Shown in pieces: positions 11,001 through 51,591 of a DNA stretch of 64,000 nt. Position numbers and translations under genes: made by a program. Under the pieces are notes generated by a model that worked only from the letters and a program-made list of their open reading frames with translations, had not been told where the DNA came from and did not search any database. Within the stretch, counting starts at the first letter, position 1; the number at the start of each line of letters is the position of its first letter. Source of the DNA: Symbiodinium natans (Eukaryota; Sar; Dinophyceae; Suessiales; Symbiodiniaceae). The DNA lies in assembly GCA_905221605.1 (NCBI GenBank), contig CAJNDS010002390.1, positions 651,113 to 715,112 on the forward strand, read 5' to 3'.

Positions 11001-14000
11001 GGGGGCTCAGGCGGTTTAAAGGGGATTCAGGGTTGTAGGTTAGGGTTTAGGGTTTAGGGTTTAGGGTTTAGGGTTTAGGGGTATAAATTCAGCAGTAAGA
11101 ATTTTTCTGCAGAGGATTTTAAGGTCATAGTCCGAGAGGCAGTGTGTTGCAGATAGGGCTTGGGGTTTACGGGCACAGGAGTTTTGCATAGCTACCCGAA
11201 GATTGGTTTCTTCATACCCCCCCCCCCCCCATAGACTTCGAGCATAAACCGCCCAACTTCTGACTCAACCGGCTTCTTTCCTGCACCGTCTGCCAAAAAA
11301 AAGGGAGAGCCCCCTAAACCCGAAACCCTAAACCCAAAACCCTAAACCCGAAATCTGAAACCCTAAACCCTAAACCCTAATCCCTAAACCCTAAACCCTA
11401 AACCCTAAACCCTAAACCCTACACCCGACCCCCTTCACTCAGGAGAAGTACTTGATCCAGGAAGTCCAGGACTTCTTCTCTGCCCAAGCTTTACGCTCCT
11501 AAACCCCAGCGAAACTCCACAAGCCCTAGACCCCAAAAGCAGAAACCCTTAAACTGCTAACCTCCTAAAACCCCTAAACTCCTAAACGCCCTAAGCTCCC
11601 AGACTCCCAAACCCCAAACTCCGAAGTTTTGAACTCCCAAACTCCTGAGCCCCTAAGCCCCCCGAAACCCAAAGCCCTAAACCCCAAACTCCTAAACCCC
11701 AAACTCCTAAACCCTAAACTCCTAAACCTAAACCCTAAACCCGAAACCCTGAACTCCTAAACCCTAAACCCTAAACTCCTAAACCCTAAACCCTAAACCG
11801 GGTTCACTGGTGCCGAAAGCGCACTCTCGAAACGGTGCGCGTGCTGGCTTCACGTAGTATAGGGGTTTCCCTTTGTACTTGTGCTACAAGAACCCCCAAA
11901 ACCCTATTCTAATTATTCTGGCCCCTACAGTAGCCCTAAACCCTAAACCTTAAACCCTAAACCCCAAAACCCTATTCTAATGATTCAGGCCCCCCGTATT
12001 CGAATGCCAACCTAGGGGCTATGGCAATGCTACGGTGGTCTTGGTAGTCCAGTGGTACCCTTTACCCTGTTTCTTCCTGCTGCTCAGTAGGGAGCGAGGG
12101 AATGAGGCACCCTATATCCCCCCCCCCTATCTTGCTAGCCCAGTACCCTTCCACCTTTGTTTGCTCTGAATTTGTAAAGTAACTTAACCAACCCCAAAAA
12201 GGGTGCCCTTATTATAATATGGTTCCTGGGCTACCAAGCTATGTATACCCTTTAAGGGATTAGAATAGGGTACCTCATTCCCTCATTCCCTACTAGCCAA
12301 CAGGAAGTTTTTTGGGCTCCGGGTTCCCGACAAAAAGGCGCCAGTTCCCCATGAAAAAAGGGGTTTAGGGTTTAGGGTTTAGGGTTTAGGGCTGCTAGGT
12401 GGTTGGTGTTTGCTTTATAGGCTTTTGGGATTTAGGGTGTTTGGTATGGGGTGTCTAGGTTGGGATTCCTCCTTTGTACGGCCTTAGAAGGGACCTTCGG
12501 GACCGTTTTAGGGGTTATTTAGGGGCTACTACTTAGGTACATAGGGACTATATAAGGTATACATAGGAGTTATACTAGAGGAATAAGGTTCTGAACCCTA
12601 AACCCTAAACCCTAAACCCTAAACCCTAAACCCTAAACCCTAAACCCTAAACCCTAAACCCTAAACCCTAAACCCTAAACCCTAGACCCTAAACCCTAAA
12701 CCCCTAACCCTAAACCCTAAACCCTAAACCCTAAACCCTAAACACCCTAAACCCTAAACCCTAAGGGTCCCTTCCAGGGTCCCTCCTTAGACCCCTTAAG
12801 TCTCTCTTCGTTGCCGGGATCTCGGGGTCCGATGTCTAGTGCCCAAGAACCTACATGGTGAGTCTAGGGTGTAGGGTTTAGGGTTTTTTTGGGGTGCCCT
12901 AAACAAGATGGGCCGCCTTATAATAAGGACCAGATTTTAGAGAAGTGACAATTTAGGTGCTTTCAGAATTCGAAGAGTTGTTGATTCTTGTTTTGGGGGG
13001 GTGGGGTGGGCCTTACTGTAGTAGAGTTATGTAGGGACCTTACAAAGGAAGACTATCAGCAAATATCCCGACCCTTGTACGACACCCAAAAGGCTTGACA
13101 GTGGTGTCTGGCGTTTGATTCGGGTTTAGTGATTAGTGCTTTGGGTTACTCAAGATAACACCAAGGATCCTAAATCCTAAGCCCTTTACGATCAATCCTA
13201 ACTCCTCAGCCCTCAACCCTAAACCCTGCACTACAAACCCTAATCCTAAACCCTGAACCCTGTCCTATCACCCTTTAGGTTCTCAACCCGTAGCCCCAAG
13301 CCCTGTACTACAAACCCTTCCGAAAGCCTAAAACCCGAAGCCCTACACTGCCAACCCTTAAATCCGCAGACCCTAAACCCTAAGCAGCGAACCCTAAAAC
13401 CCCAAACCCGGAATTCGAAATTCGAAACCCTGAACCCTAAACCCTAAAACCCTAAACCCCAAACCCGGAATCCGAAACCCTAAACCCCAAACCTGGAATC
13501 CCAAACCCTAAGACTTAAACCCTAAACCCGAAGCCCAATAAACCTATTCTGCAACGGTCAGGAGGAGAAGCGTCGGCGACAGGCCACCTTGGCCGTTGGG
13601 ATTCCGGGGTAGGGTTTCGCTGTTATAGGGTTTATAGGGTTTATAGGGTTTATAGGATTTATAGGGTTTATAGGGTTTATAGGGTTTATAGGGTTTATAG
13701 GGTTCATAGGGTTTATAGGGTTTATAGGGTTTATAGGGTTTATAGGGTTTATAGGGTTTATAGGGTTGATAGGGTTGATAGGGTTGACAGGGTTGATAGG
13801 GTTTGTAGGGTTTATAGGGTTTAGGATGTAGGGTTTAGGCTACTCAAGCCCGTGCACGGCCATTCATGAAGGCCTCAGCCCTACACCCGAAGCCCTAAAC
13901 CTTAAAGCCCTAAACCTTACACCCTAAACCCTAGCCCTAAACCCTAAAGCCTAAAGCCCTAAACCCGAAACCCTAAACCCTAAACGACCCGCCTCTGCAG

Positions 14001-17000
14001 GAGAAGAGGGAGGCTGCGAATGCGCCGCCAGGGCACCGCAGCTAAGGAGTTGGTTTAGGGTTTTAGCGCTTAGGGCTTAGGGTTTAGGGTTTAGGTTTAG
14101 GGTTTAGGGTTTAGGGTTTAGCGTTTAGGGTTTAGGGTTTAGGGTTTAGGGTTTAGGGTGTTCGGGATCCACGTGGAGTTTCGGTTTAGGGTTGAAGGGT
14201 TTAGGGGGGTTTAGGGGGTTGCCGGGGTTTTAGGGGTTAGGGGGTTTAGGCGGTATAGGGGGTTAGGGGATAGGGCCGTGGAGAATAAATGCGGGGGGGG
14301 GGGGGGGTTCCTCTTGAATTAGGACCAAGCCGGTACGACCTGCAACCCGAAAAATGCTACCTTTTTAAAAGGTAACTTACAAGGAAATCACCATAAACCC
14401 TATGCATGTCGATTTTTCCCAGGTGAGCAGCGTTTTTTTTCTACGAGCAAGGCTACGTAGAGACGCGATCACTGAAAGTCGGCCGCGTAGCACTTTGCCT
14501 GCAGGGCGTAGGTTTGCGTAGGGTCCGCATAGGCAAGTCTATGCAGTATGGGCGCGTAGGTCCGCGTAGGTTGTCTATGCTTGCCGCGTAGGTCCGCGTA
14601 GGCACACGTCAACAACATACTCCGTGCGTAGGCCGCGCGCCTACTAAACATGAGCTGACGCGTAGGCCCGCGTAGGATACCCATGCCATTACAACACCCC
14701 ACACAATGAAAAAACAAATGCTCAGGTAACAACGCATGGAAGATGAGGTTTCCAGAACCAGCAACCCCAAAAACCCCAAACAGAAACCCTGAAAACCTGC
14801 AAGCCCTGTAGAAGCACTTCACCCTAAACCCCATACACCCCAAGCCCTAACTGCCCTTTACCCTAAACCCTGAAGGCCCTTCACCCTAAACTCTCTATAC
14901 ACCCTAAACCCTAAACCCTAAACAAGTCTTACATCCTAAGCCAAGGAACTCAGCCATGTCGGCGGCAATTGCCGAGTACTTCGCCGGGGGCCTTCGGGGC
15001 AGTTCTGTTTTGTTTGCGGTTTAGGGTTTAGGGTCTAGGGTCTAGGGTTTAAGGTTTAGGGTCTAGGGTTTAGGGTTTAGGGTTTCGGGTTCGACGGTTT
15101 TGGCTTCAGGGTTTGGGATCAGGGAAGACAGTGTTGGGTCCAGGGCTTGGTCCCTTTGTAGGGTTTGGGGTTCTATACGGGTAGTTCTCTAAATTAGGGT
15201 CCTTCGTTGGGTCCTATATATAGTACGGCACCTTATAAAAGGACCCCTGCTTTAAAGAACTACACATATTCTGCCAGTGGTGGCCGCGATACCGGTCGGG
15301 GGTTGGGGGGGTGGGGGTTGGGGGTAGGGGTTGGGGGCGGGGGCTGGGGAGAGCGGAGCATCAGTGGCGCATAGCTCCATCGGCTAAAAAATTTAGCGCG
15401 TTTCCTATAGTCAGTATAAGTATAGAGAGAGAGAGAGAGAGAGAGAGACATTGATGGCTCATATATACCTACCTCCGAGTCCTCCTTTTCGGAAAGCTTG
15501 CAAAATCCACTGTTCCACCAGTGCATGTTTGTCCACGCCATCTGGTGCTTCCCTGCGCATGCGGCCCGCACACACGTTGGAGCATCCATGCCCGCATAGT
15601 CAGTACGTGCGTGTTTTCCTCTTTTTTGGTTTAAGGTTCCCTTAGAAATTAACCAACCAACAAAGCGTGCCCTTATTATAGTATGGTTACTGGGGTACTA
15701 AGGTACCACATGGTTGCTCATATGAAGATGCGCATGCGATCCGCGACCTGCCCATACATCCACTGCCTGGTGCATGCATATTTTTTCATAAAGAGGACTC
15801 CCTTTGTCTGCGCGCAAGGATGTCCACACCGTGCCCATAAGCTTTGCTGCACCGTGCTCTGTCACTTGCATTCCCTTTCATTTTTTTGAGATGGCTCCCA
15901 ACCCTAAGGGTCCATGTACCCATAATGTGGGATACGCGTGGGCCTTAAAGGGGTCCCATATTGTAGCTTTAGGGCCCAAGCATATACTATACAGTCACAT
16001 GGACCCTTTATAAACATCGCAAGAGAAACGAGGTTCCATGCATTTGCTTCATGGGACGGACCGAGGTAGGTCAGAAAAAAACACCGGGGAAGCCACGGGA
16101 GCTTCCAAGCTGTACGCGGGAACCACGCAAAGAGAGGAGCCTCTTAAACCCCTGAAGCCCTTCATCCTAAACCCTATAGTTCAACCCTGAACCCTAAACC
16201 CTAAACCTTAAACCCTAAACTCTAAACCCTAAACTCTCCCTGACCATGAGGCCCAGCAGAAGCAGCAAAGTCCAACTCCCTCGGCGCCGAGCACCACGGA
16301 AAAAGATGCAAAACGGCACCATGGCTTGGACAGGGGGGCAGGGTTTAGGGTTTAGGGTTTAAGGTTCAGGGTTTAGGGTTTGGGGTTTGGGGTTTAGGGT
16401 TTAGGGTTTTTGGGCACCAAGGGTTTATGGGTGCAAGGGTCCAGGGTCTATACTTGACGGTTCATGGGTAGTTATAATTAGGGGGCATTTTTTAACTACC
16501 TACGAACCTCCAAGTAGGGCTTAGGGTCAACCCGAAACCCCTAAGCCCAACCCCTAAACCCGATAAACTCTGAAGCCTAGACCCTAAACCCCGAACCCTA
16601 TCACCCCCAAACCCTAAACCCAAAACCCCAAACCCTGACCCTAAACCCTAAACCCTAAACCCTAAACCCTAAACCCTAAACCCTAAACCCTAAACCCTAA
16701 ACCCTAAACCCTAAACCCCCCACAAGCCCTGAGCAACGTCCTGAAACCTCTCGAGGATGGCTGCGAGCATGGCGAAGACCGCCAAGATCCACCCTTCCCT
16801 GGCCGGGCTTAGGGTTTAGGGTTTAGGGTTTAGGGCTTAGGGTTTAGGGTTTAGGGTTTAGGGTGTAGGGTTTAGGGTTCAGGGTTTCTGGGTTTCTGGG
16901 TTTCTGGGTTTCTGGGTTTCAGGGTTTAGGGTTTAGGGTTTTTGTTGTTCGGACCGTTGTTCGGGCGCCCGGGGACGCCACGGGTTTGTGTCTAGGTCTC

Positions 17001-19494
17001 ATCCTGCTCATGATTATGTCTTGAGGGCCGTTTGGGGTGTTGCTCTAGCATTGTCCAAGGTTCGTTCTGCATTGGTACCTCCTAAAAAAACGACATGCTT
17101 AGGGTGCGCAATTGTAGTCTTCTTCTATGTTCCTTAAAAAAGTTGGTTTTTTGGGCTACAGGTAGGGTTTTAGGTTTTCGACGGGCTTCGGGCGGTTTTG
17201 GGGTTGGTTTACGGCTTCCGGGGTGTTACCTAGGCCCCTTTAAACCCTGGGCCCTCTGCAACCCTCCTCAACGCCCAATTCCCAACCCTCTAAACCCCCA
17301 GTCCCTAGGGACATCCAAGCTTTTTTTCCTTATTTGGGTTGAATATTTTGGTTGAACCTACATATGAAATTTTTCAAAGGGTTTTAAGGACAACCCAGTA
17401 AACCCCCAAACCACCCCGAAGGCGAGTGTCTACGCCAACGCCGCCTCTGCCATGGTGGCCGGCGCACCGCAGCCCGCGCCGCAAGCACCGCAGGCAGGAT
17501 GACAGAGGATGTGGGGGATTTACCTGGAGATTTCATGGGGGGTGATAAGTGGGGTAATGAGCTATGTTTTATCAGTGGTTAAGGCCCCTGATGTCGGGCA
17601 CTTATCCTACTTGTACCTGCCCATGAACCTTCAAGTAGGGTTTAGGGCTTAGGCTGCTTGAGCTCGGGTTGTTGGAGATCAGGGTGTAATATAGGGTCTA
17701 GGGTTCAGCGTTTAGGGTTTGGTGTTTCGTGAGGATAAAAATGACACAGACATTGAGAGTGAAGTGAAAACAAGCATGAGGCCGGAAGTGCATGAGAGGA
17801 ATGTGTGAAAACTGGTGTGGCTTTTCTAACATGGGTGAAGGTTTAGGCTTTAGGGTTCAGGGTTCAGGGTTTGGGGTTTAGGGTTCAGTGTCTAGGGTTT
17901 AGTGTGTTTTCCGTACATACTAGGTTCTTGAGGGCATGTGCAGATTCAGCCTCAGCCCAAACCCTGCTTCTCTGAATCTTCCAAGGGGCCGACTGGTTTT
18001 AAGAGCATTTTCGTCATTTACAATGATAAACATACAGAACGATGGGAGATATTATTGCTAAGTGCTTATATAGGCCCCTTTATTCCATGTACTATTCCGG
18101 CGCTCTCAGTTTTACGACTGCTCTCATATCATACGGGTTCTGAGAGCATGATATACCCAACAACCCTAAACCCTAAACCCTAAACCCTAAACCCTAAGAG
18201 CTCAACCTGGAGGTGGGCATAATGGGTGCTTCTCTTGGCACTTGGAGGATGAATCCCCCCATGCCCCAGAGCAGCCCTGGCACCTTAAAAAGCCACGACA
18301 CTACATCTTCTCTTAGACCCTAAACACTACAACCCCAAACCCTAGCAACTAAACCCTAAAACCCCAAAGGTTACTCCTCCATGTATGCCCTAAACCCTAA
18401 ACCCTAAACCCTAAACCCTAAACCCCAAACCTGTGGCCATGGCAATCCGGTGGCCAGGCAGACGATTGGGGCGCCTTTGCGAACTACGGCGGCTATGGCC
18501 ACTCACTTGCCACGGAGGGCCAGCAGCAGGCGGGGGTTTAGGGTTTAGGGTTTAGGGTTTAGGGATTAGGGTTTAGGGTTTAGGGTCTAGGGTTTAGGGG
18601 TGGGTGGGGGGGGGGGTGTCGGGGCTGCCAGCGCTTTGTTTGTTTGTTTGCTTGTTTGCTTGTTTGTTTGTTGCTTTGTTGTGTTTTGTTTTGTTTTGTC
18701 TTGTTTTGTTTTGCTTTGTTTTGTATTTTGCTTTTTGCTTGTTTGTTTGTGTGTGCGTGTGTGTTTCTCCTTCTTTCTAGCAAGACATGTCGGGGGTCGG
18801 AAAGGTACGAGGGGTTTGCTGTTCCGGGTATGTTTTACAGCTTGGGATATTCCCCCTTCTTCTAGCAGTCCTGAACGGGGATTCCAGTACCCCCCTTGTT
18901 TAGTCCCTATGAAGGACTGTTACTATGAGGTGGGGCATCCCAAGCTACACCGTAAAAACACCAAGCCCGAAGAAGGAGTTGCTGTCAATGAACCAAGCCA
19001 GGGTCGGGTACGAGAGGATTTGGGGTCCCACGGCTCCCTGTCTTTCGGGTTTGCGGTCTCGAAGGGTTCAGGGTTGAGGGTTTAGGGTTTAGGGTTTAGG
19101 GGTCTAGGGTTTAGGGTCAGGGTTTATCTAAGTGTTCCGTAATGGATGAGGGTTTCGGTTTTCAAGCACTCGAGCTCCTGGCATTGCACCCTAAACTCTG
19201 AACCCCAAAACTTCTAAGCCCCAAACTTCCATGCCCTAAACATTTAAACCCTAACCTTCCTACACCCTAAAAACACTGAACCCTAAGCTTGTAAACCCTA
19301 AACTCCTAAACCCTAAACCCTAAGCCGTAAGCCCTAAACCCTAAACCCTAAACCCTAAACCCTATAAACCCTAAACCCTAAACCCTAGACCCTAAACCCT
19401 AAACAGACCGCAGGCTTCAGCTGCTGCGGCATCCTCGCTGCCCGCCGCCTTCCGGCCAGGCAGCTCACTGCCAGCAGCCTTCCGACCCAAGTGA
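7982..19494 (+). CDS. unrecognised spliced gene, exon chain to stop codon
   Basis: A chain of short exons at 7982, 10103, 10372, 10939, 11443, 11820, 13562, 14001, 14954, 16251, 16756, 17422, 18458 and 19414, ending in TGA. From the 10103 exon on the reading phase is kept through every join proposed, using GC or GT donors and AG acceptors. The predicted product starts with an acidic MSDEELDEREQ stretch. A charged, probably helical middle (EIIKSSRSR, MQNFKQLRDR, YLIQEVQDFFSAQ, EEKRRRQATL, EKREAANAPP) follows. The tail is rich in Ala, Pro, Gln and Gly. I do not recognise the family. The last four exons are the most secure. Exons before 10 kb and the true start are uncertain, and other exons may be missing. 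Confidence 0.5.
8171..8345 (+). other. open segment with a conventional-looking short intron
   Basis: One frame reads RRKTFGPKVDITEHEY and runs into GTATATTCG. About 65 bp later TGTTTGTCTCTCAG forms a textbook pyrimidine tract and acceptor. This differs from the repeat-flanked introns around it. It lies inside an intron interior (TTTAGGG before, CCCTAAA after), so it may be a relic gene fragment. Confidence 0.35.
8363..8490. repeat. CCCTAAA block
   Basis: About 17 units, changing to CCCTAAG in the last few. It is followed at 8493-8540 by five copies of CCCCCAAAA. Confidence 0.97.
8842..8948. repeat. CCCTAAA block
   Basis: About 15 units. It ends just before a possible 13-nt micro-exon (CCGAAAGGGTATG) at 8957-8969, which would join in phase to the exon at 10103. 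Confidence 0.95.
9218..9360. repeat. fold-back element FB2
   Basis: Ends CTACTTGGAGGTTCAGGGTA and TACCATGAACCTCCAAGTA are inverted. Internal arms with TTATCAACC and GGTTCATAAG also pair. Family of at least 11 copies in this window. Confidence 0.88.
10003..10090. repeat. fold-back element FB10
   Basis: ACTAGGGAATGAGGGAA on the left and CCATTCCCTCAGTCCC on the right are inverted. Copies near 12.1, 23.3, 32.4 and 55.8 kb often lie just upstream of an exon. Confidence 0.7.
10103..10122 (+). CDS. exon, unrecognised gene (KTFMPC)
   Basis: After CGCCAG the frame that joins in phase to the next exon reads KTFMPC and then a GC donor. It lies between an FB10 element and a TTTAGGG block. Confidence 0.35.
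10374..10437 (+). CDS. exon, unrecognised gene (SRRSEIIKSSRSRGM)
   Basis: After GCCAG, reading ITWERSSRRSEIIKSSRSRG and Met, then a GT donor directly after ATG. A second frame (NNLGEKFTPLGDHQKFKEPR) is also open but does not keep phase with the next exon. Flanked by TTTAGGG-type repeats on both sides, an exception to the usual layout. Confidence 0.5.
10455..10610. repeat. GGGGTTTA variant array
   Basis: About 15 units of the 8-mer TTTAGGGG, homogeneous and distinct from the 7-mer. Inverted CCCTAAA repeats follow at 10652. Confidence 0.95.
10939..10971 (+). CDS. exon, unrecognised gene (EMQNFKQLRDR)
   Basis: Begins after CGCCAG with GAG-ATG, reads EMQNFKQLRDR and ends before GTGCC. Phase 0 at both ends. 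The CCCTAAA block ends 17 nt before, and TTTAGGG begins about 70 nt after. Confidence 0.5.
11443..11487 (+). CDS. exon, unrecognised gene (EKYLIQEVQDFFSAQ)
   Basis: Begins after CTCAG, 45 nt, phase 0 at both ends, GC donor. Upstream CCCTAAA ends 18 nt before the acceptor. The peptide is amphipathic and probably helical. Confidence 0.55.
11820..11846 (+). CDS. exon, unrecognised gene (RTLETVRVL)
   Basis: 27 nt after GAAAG, phase 0 at both ends, GC donor. A 12-nt micro-exon (12801-12812, SLFV, GC donor) lies in the next repeat bracket and would also fit phase. Confidence 0.4.
12030..12300. repeat. nested FB4 within FB10
   Basis: The outer pair is TAGGGAGCGAGGGAATGAGG and CTCATTCCCTCATTCCCTAC (FB10). 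Inside lies an FB4 element, from GCTAGCCCAGTACCC to GGGCTACCAAGC. A further FB4 left end lies just outside. Confidence 0.7.
12592..12763. repeat. CCCTAAA block
   Basis: More than 20 units with three small interruptions. Confidence 0.97.
13562..13591 (+). CDS. exon, unrecognised gene (EEKRRRQATL)
   Basis: 30 nt after GGTCAG, phase 0 at both ends, GC donor (TTG then GCCGTT). The peptide is strongly charged. Confidence 0.5.
13619..13835. repeat. (TTTATAGGG)n array
   Basis: About 22 units of a 9-mer, the telomere-like unit with TA inserted, nearly homogeneous. It begins about 30 nt after the donor of the preceding exon, just where other introns carry plain TTTAGGG. Confidence 0.95.
14001..14032 (+). 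CDS. exon, unrecognised gene (EKREAANAPP)
   Basis: Begins after CTGCAG, phase 0. It ends in phase 2 before GCACCG. CCCTAAA ends about 15 nt before the acceptor and TTTAGGG begins within about 25 nt of the donor. Confidence 0.5.
14478..14690. repeat. GCGTAGG motif cluster
   Basis: Nine or ten dispersed copies of CGCGTAGG or close variants, in a GC-rich stretch lacking telomere-like repeats. Not a strict tandem array. Confidence 0.8.
14954..14982 (+). CDS. exon, unrecognised gene
   Basis: Begins after CTCAG and ends at TTC before GCCGG. Two frames are open. The frame reading HVGGNCRVL keeps phase with both neighbours, while MSAAIAEYF looks protein-like but does not. Exon status is supported mainly by the repeat bracket. 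Confidence 0.4.
15180..15270. repeat. fold-back element FB8
   Basis: Ends GTAGTTCTCTAAATTAGGG and CTTTAAAGAACTAC are inverted. A second copy is at 40757. Confidence 0.7.
15900..16012. repeat. fold-back element FB6
   Basis: Ends CTAAGGGTCCATGTACCC and CACATGGACCCTTTAT, with core GGGCCTTAAAGGGG as in the other copies. Confidence 0.8.
16251..16322 (+). CDS. exon, unrecognised gene (AEAAKSNSLGAEHHGKRCK)
   Basis: Begins after CATGAG. The phase-consistent frame reads PAEAAKSNSLGAEHHGKRCK and ends in TG before GCTTGG, completed to TGG by the next exon. An Ala/Gln-rich frame (AQQKQQSPTPSAPSTTEK) is also open but out of phase. Confidence 0.45.
16445..16520. repeat. fold-back element FB2, short copy
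   Basis: TACTTGACGGTTCATGGGTA and TACCTACGAACCTCCAAGTA are inverted, with only about 35 bp between them. Confidence 0.8.
16618..16718. repeat. CCCTAAA block
   Basis: About 14 units. Its partner TTTAGGG-type block of the same intron lies at 16337-16410. Confidence 0.95.
16756..16801 (+). CDS. exon, unrecognised gene (MAASMAKTAKIHPSL)
   Basis: Begins after CTCGAG. The first base completes Trp with the previous exon, then MAASMAKTAKIHPSL and a GC donor in phase 0. TTTAGGG begins about 8 nt after the donor. Confidence 0.6.
17422..17493 (+). CDS. exon, unrecognised gene, Ala/Pro/Gln-rich
   Basis: 24 codons after CGAAG: ASVYANAASAMVAGAPQP, then APQAPQ, ending CAG before GCAGGATGA. If the GC donor is not used, a TGA follows three codons on and would end the protein here. 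The next two exons continue the same composition in phase, so splicing is preferred. Confidence 0.6.
18458..18529 (+). CDS. exon, unrecognised gene, Gly/Tyr-rich
   Basis: 24 codons after GGCCAG: ADDWGAFANYGGYGHSLATE, then GQQQ, GC donor. CCCTAAA lies before and TTTAGGG starts about 6 nt after the donor. Confidence 0.6.
18640..18760. repeat. TTTG / TTTTG repeat
   Basis: Runs of TTTG then TTTTG. The Cys/Leu/Phe-rich open frame over it is repeat translation. Confidence 0.9.
18843..18947. repeat. fold-back element FB5
   Basis: Ends CTTGGGATATTCCCCCTT and GGGGCATCCCAAGC are inverted. Copies at 32.7, 38.2 and 59.2 kb have nearly perfect 20-bp ends. Confidence 0.8.
19414..19494 (+). CDS. terminal exon with stop, unrecognised gene
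   Basis: After CCGCAG: 26 codons, ASAAAASSLPAAFRPGSSLP then AAFRPK and TGA. LPAAFRP occurs twice in a row, a short internal duplication. It joins in phase 0 to the previous exon. Confidence 0.6.
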   Translation, partial: ASAAAASSLPAAFRPGSSLPAAFRPK

Positions 19495-20472
19495 CGAAAA
19501 GAGCTGGCTGGTTCAGGGTTTAGGGTTTAGGGCTCAAGGATTAGGGTCTAGGGTTAAGGGTTTAGGGTTCAGGGTTGCGAGTTTAGGGTTTAGGGTTGAG
19601 GGTTTAGGGTTGAGGGTTCAGGGGTCCGAGGCAGGGGTTCTTACTTGTTGTGTTCAGGGTTTTAGGTTGTAGGGCTTAGACTTTGTCTTGTTCAGGTCCA
19701 TGGGTAAGTTTGGTGCTAGAAGTAGGGACACCCTCGATGAAAGTCGCAGGAACCTTAGACTCACAGAAACCTGAAGCTCGAGCTACTTTGCTTCCGGTTT
19801 TGGGCTTAAGTTGAGATGTTGAAAATGCCTGTCCTTCCCAAAGTAACCGTAAGGTAAGCCCTAAACCCTAAACCCGAAACCCTACACCCGAAACCCTGAA
19901 GAAGCCTGTTTAAGGAAGGATATGCCATTTAAGGGGCTCTGTTCCTAATGGCCATCCCTCTAAAGGACCCTTTGGAACAACCCCTAAACCCTAAACCCTA
20001 AACCCTAAGCCCTAAACCCTATCAACCTTCAAATTCATGGATGAAGACGGTGGGGCCTGCAGCAGTTTTTGGTTTGAGGGCCCCAAGCTCCTAAACCCTA
20101 AAATCCCTAAAACCCCTAAAGCCCTAAACCCTACACCCTAAAACCCCGAAACCCTAAACTCCAAACCCCAAACCCCACCTAAACCCTAAGCCTGAACCCT
20201 AGGCCCTAAACCCTACACACGCCCTAAACTTCAAACCTTCGCTCTTGGCTCAAGAGCTGAGGGCTACGAGGGTCGGCAGCCCCCCCCCCTCCTCCAGCCG
20301 GAAGCCCATCCGAGCCCCCAGAACCCCCCGCCCCTCCCCACCTAAATCCAACCCTCCTTTCATCCCCTGTTTTGGTCCGCAGCAAAAGTCGACACCACCT
20401 CGGCTTCGGGTTTCAGGGTTGTTTCAGGGTTCCAGGGTTGAAGGCTTTCCCGACCAAGCCTTCCCTGCGGCC
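19495..20472. other. intergenic spacer
   Basis: Between the stop of the upstream gene and the likely start of the Crooked neck gene. It holds TTTAGGG-type repeats (19510-19640), CCCTAAA-type repeats (19860-20225) and a C-rich stretch. No promoter or polyadenylation motif could be recognised. Confidence 0.5.

Positions 20473-51591
<31,119 letters not shown>

Noticed and set aside
18600-19085. 161-codon open frame starting MGGGGGVGAASALFVCLLV
   Set aside because: Runs through a TTTTG repeat and an FB5 element, so it is readthrough.
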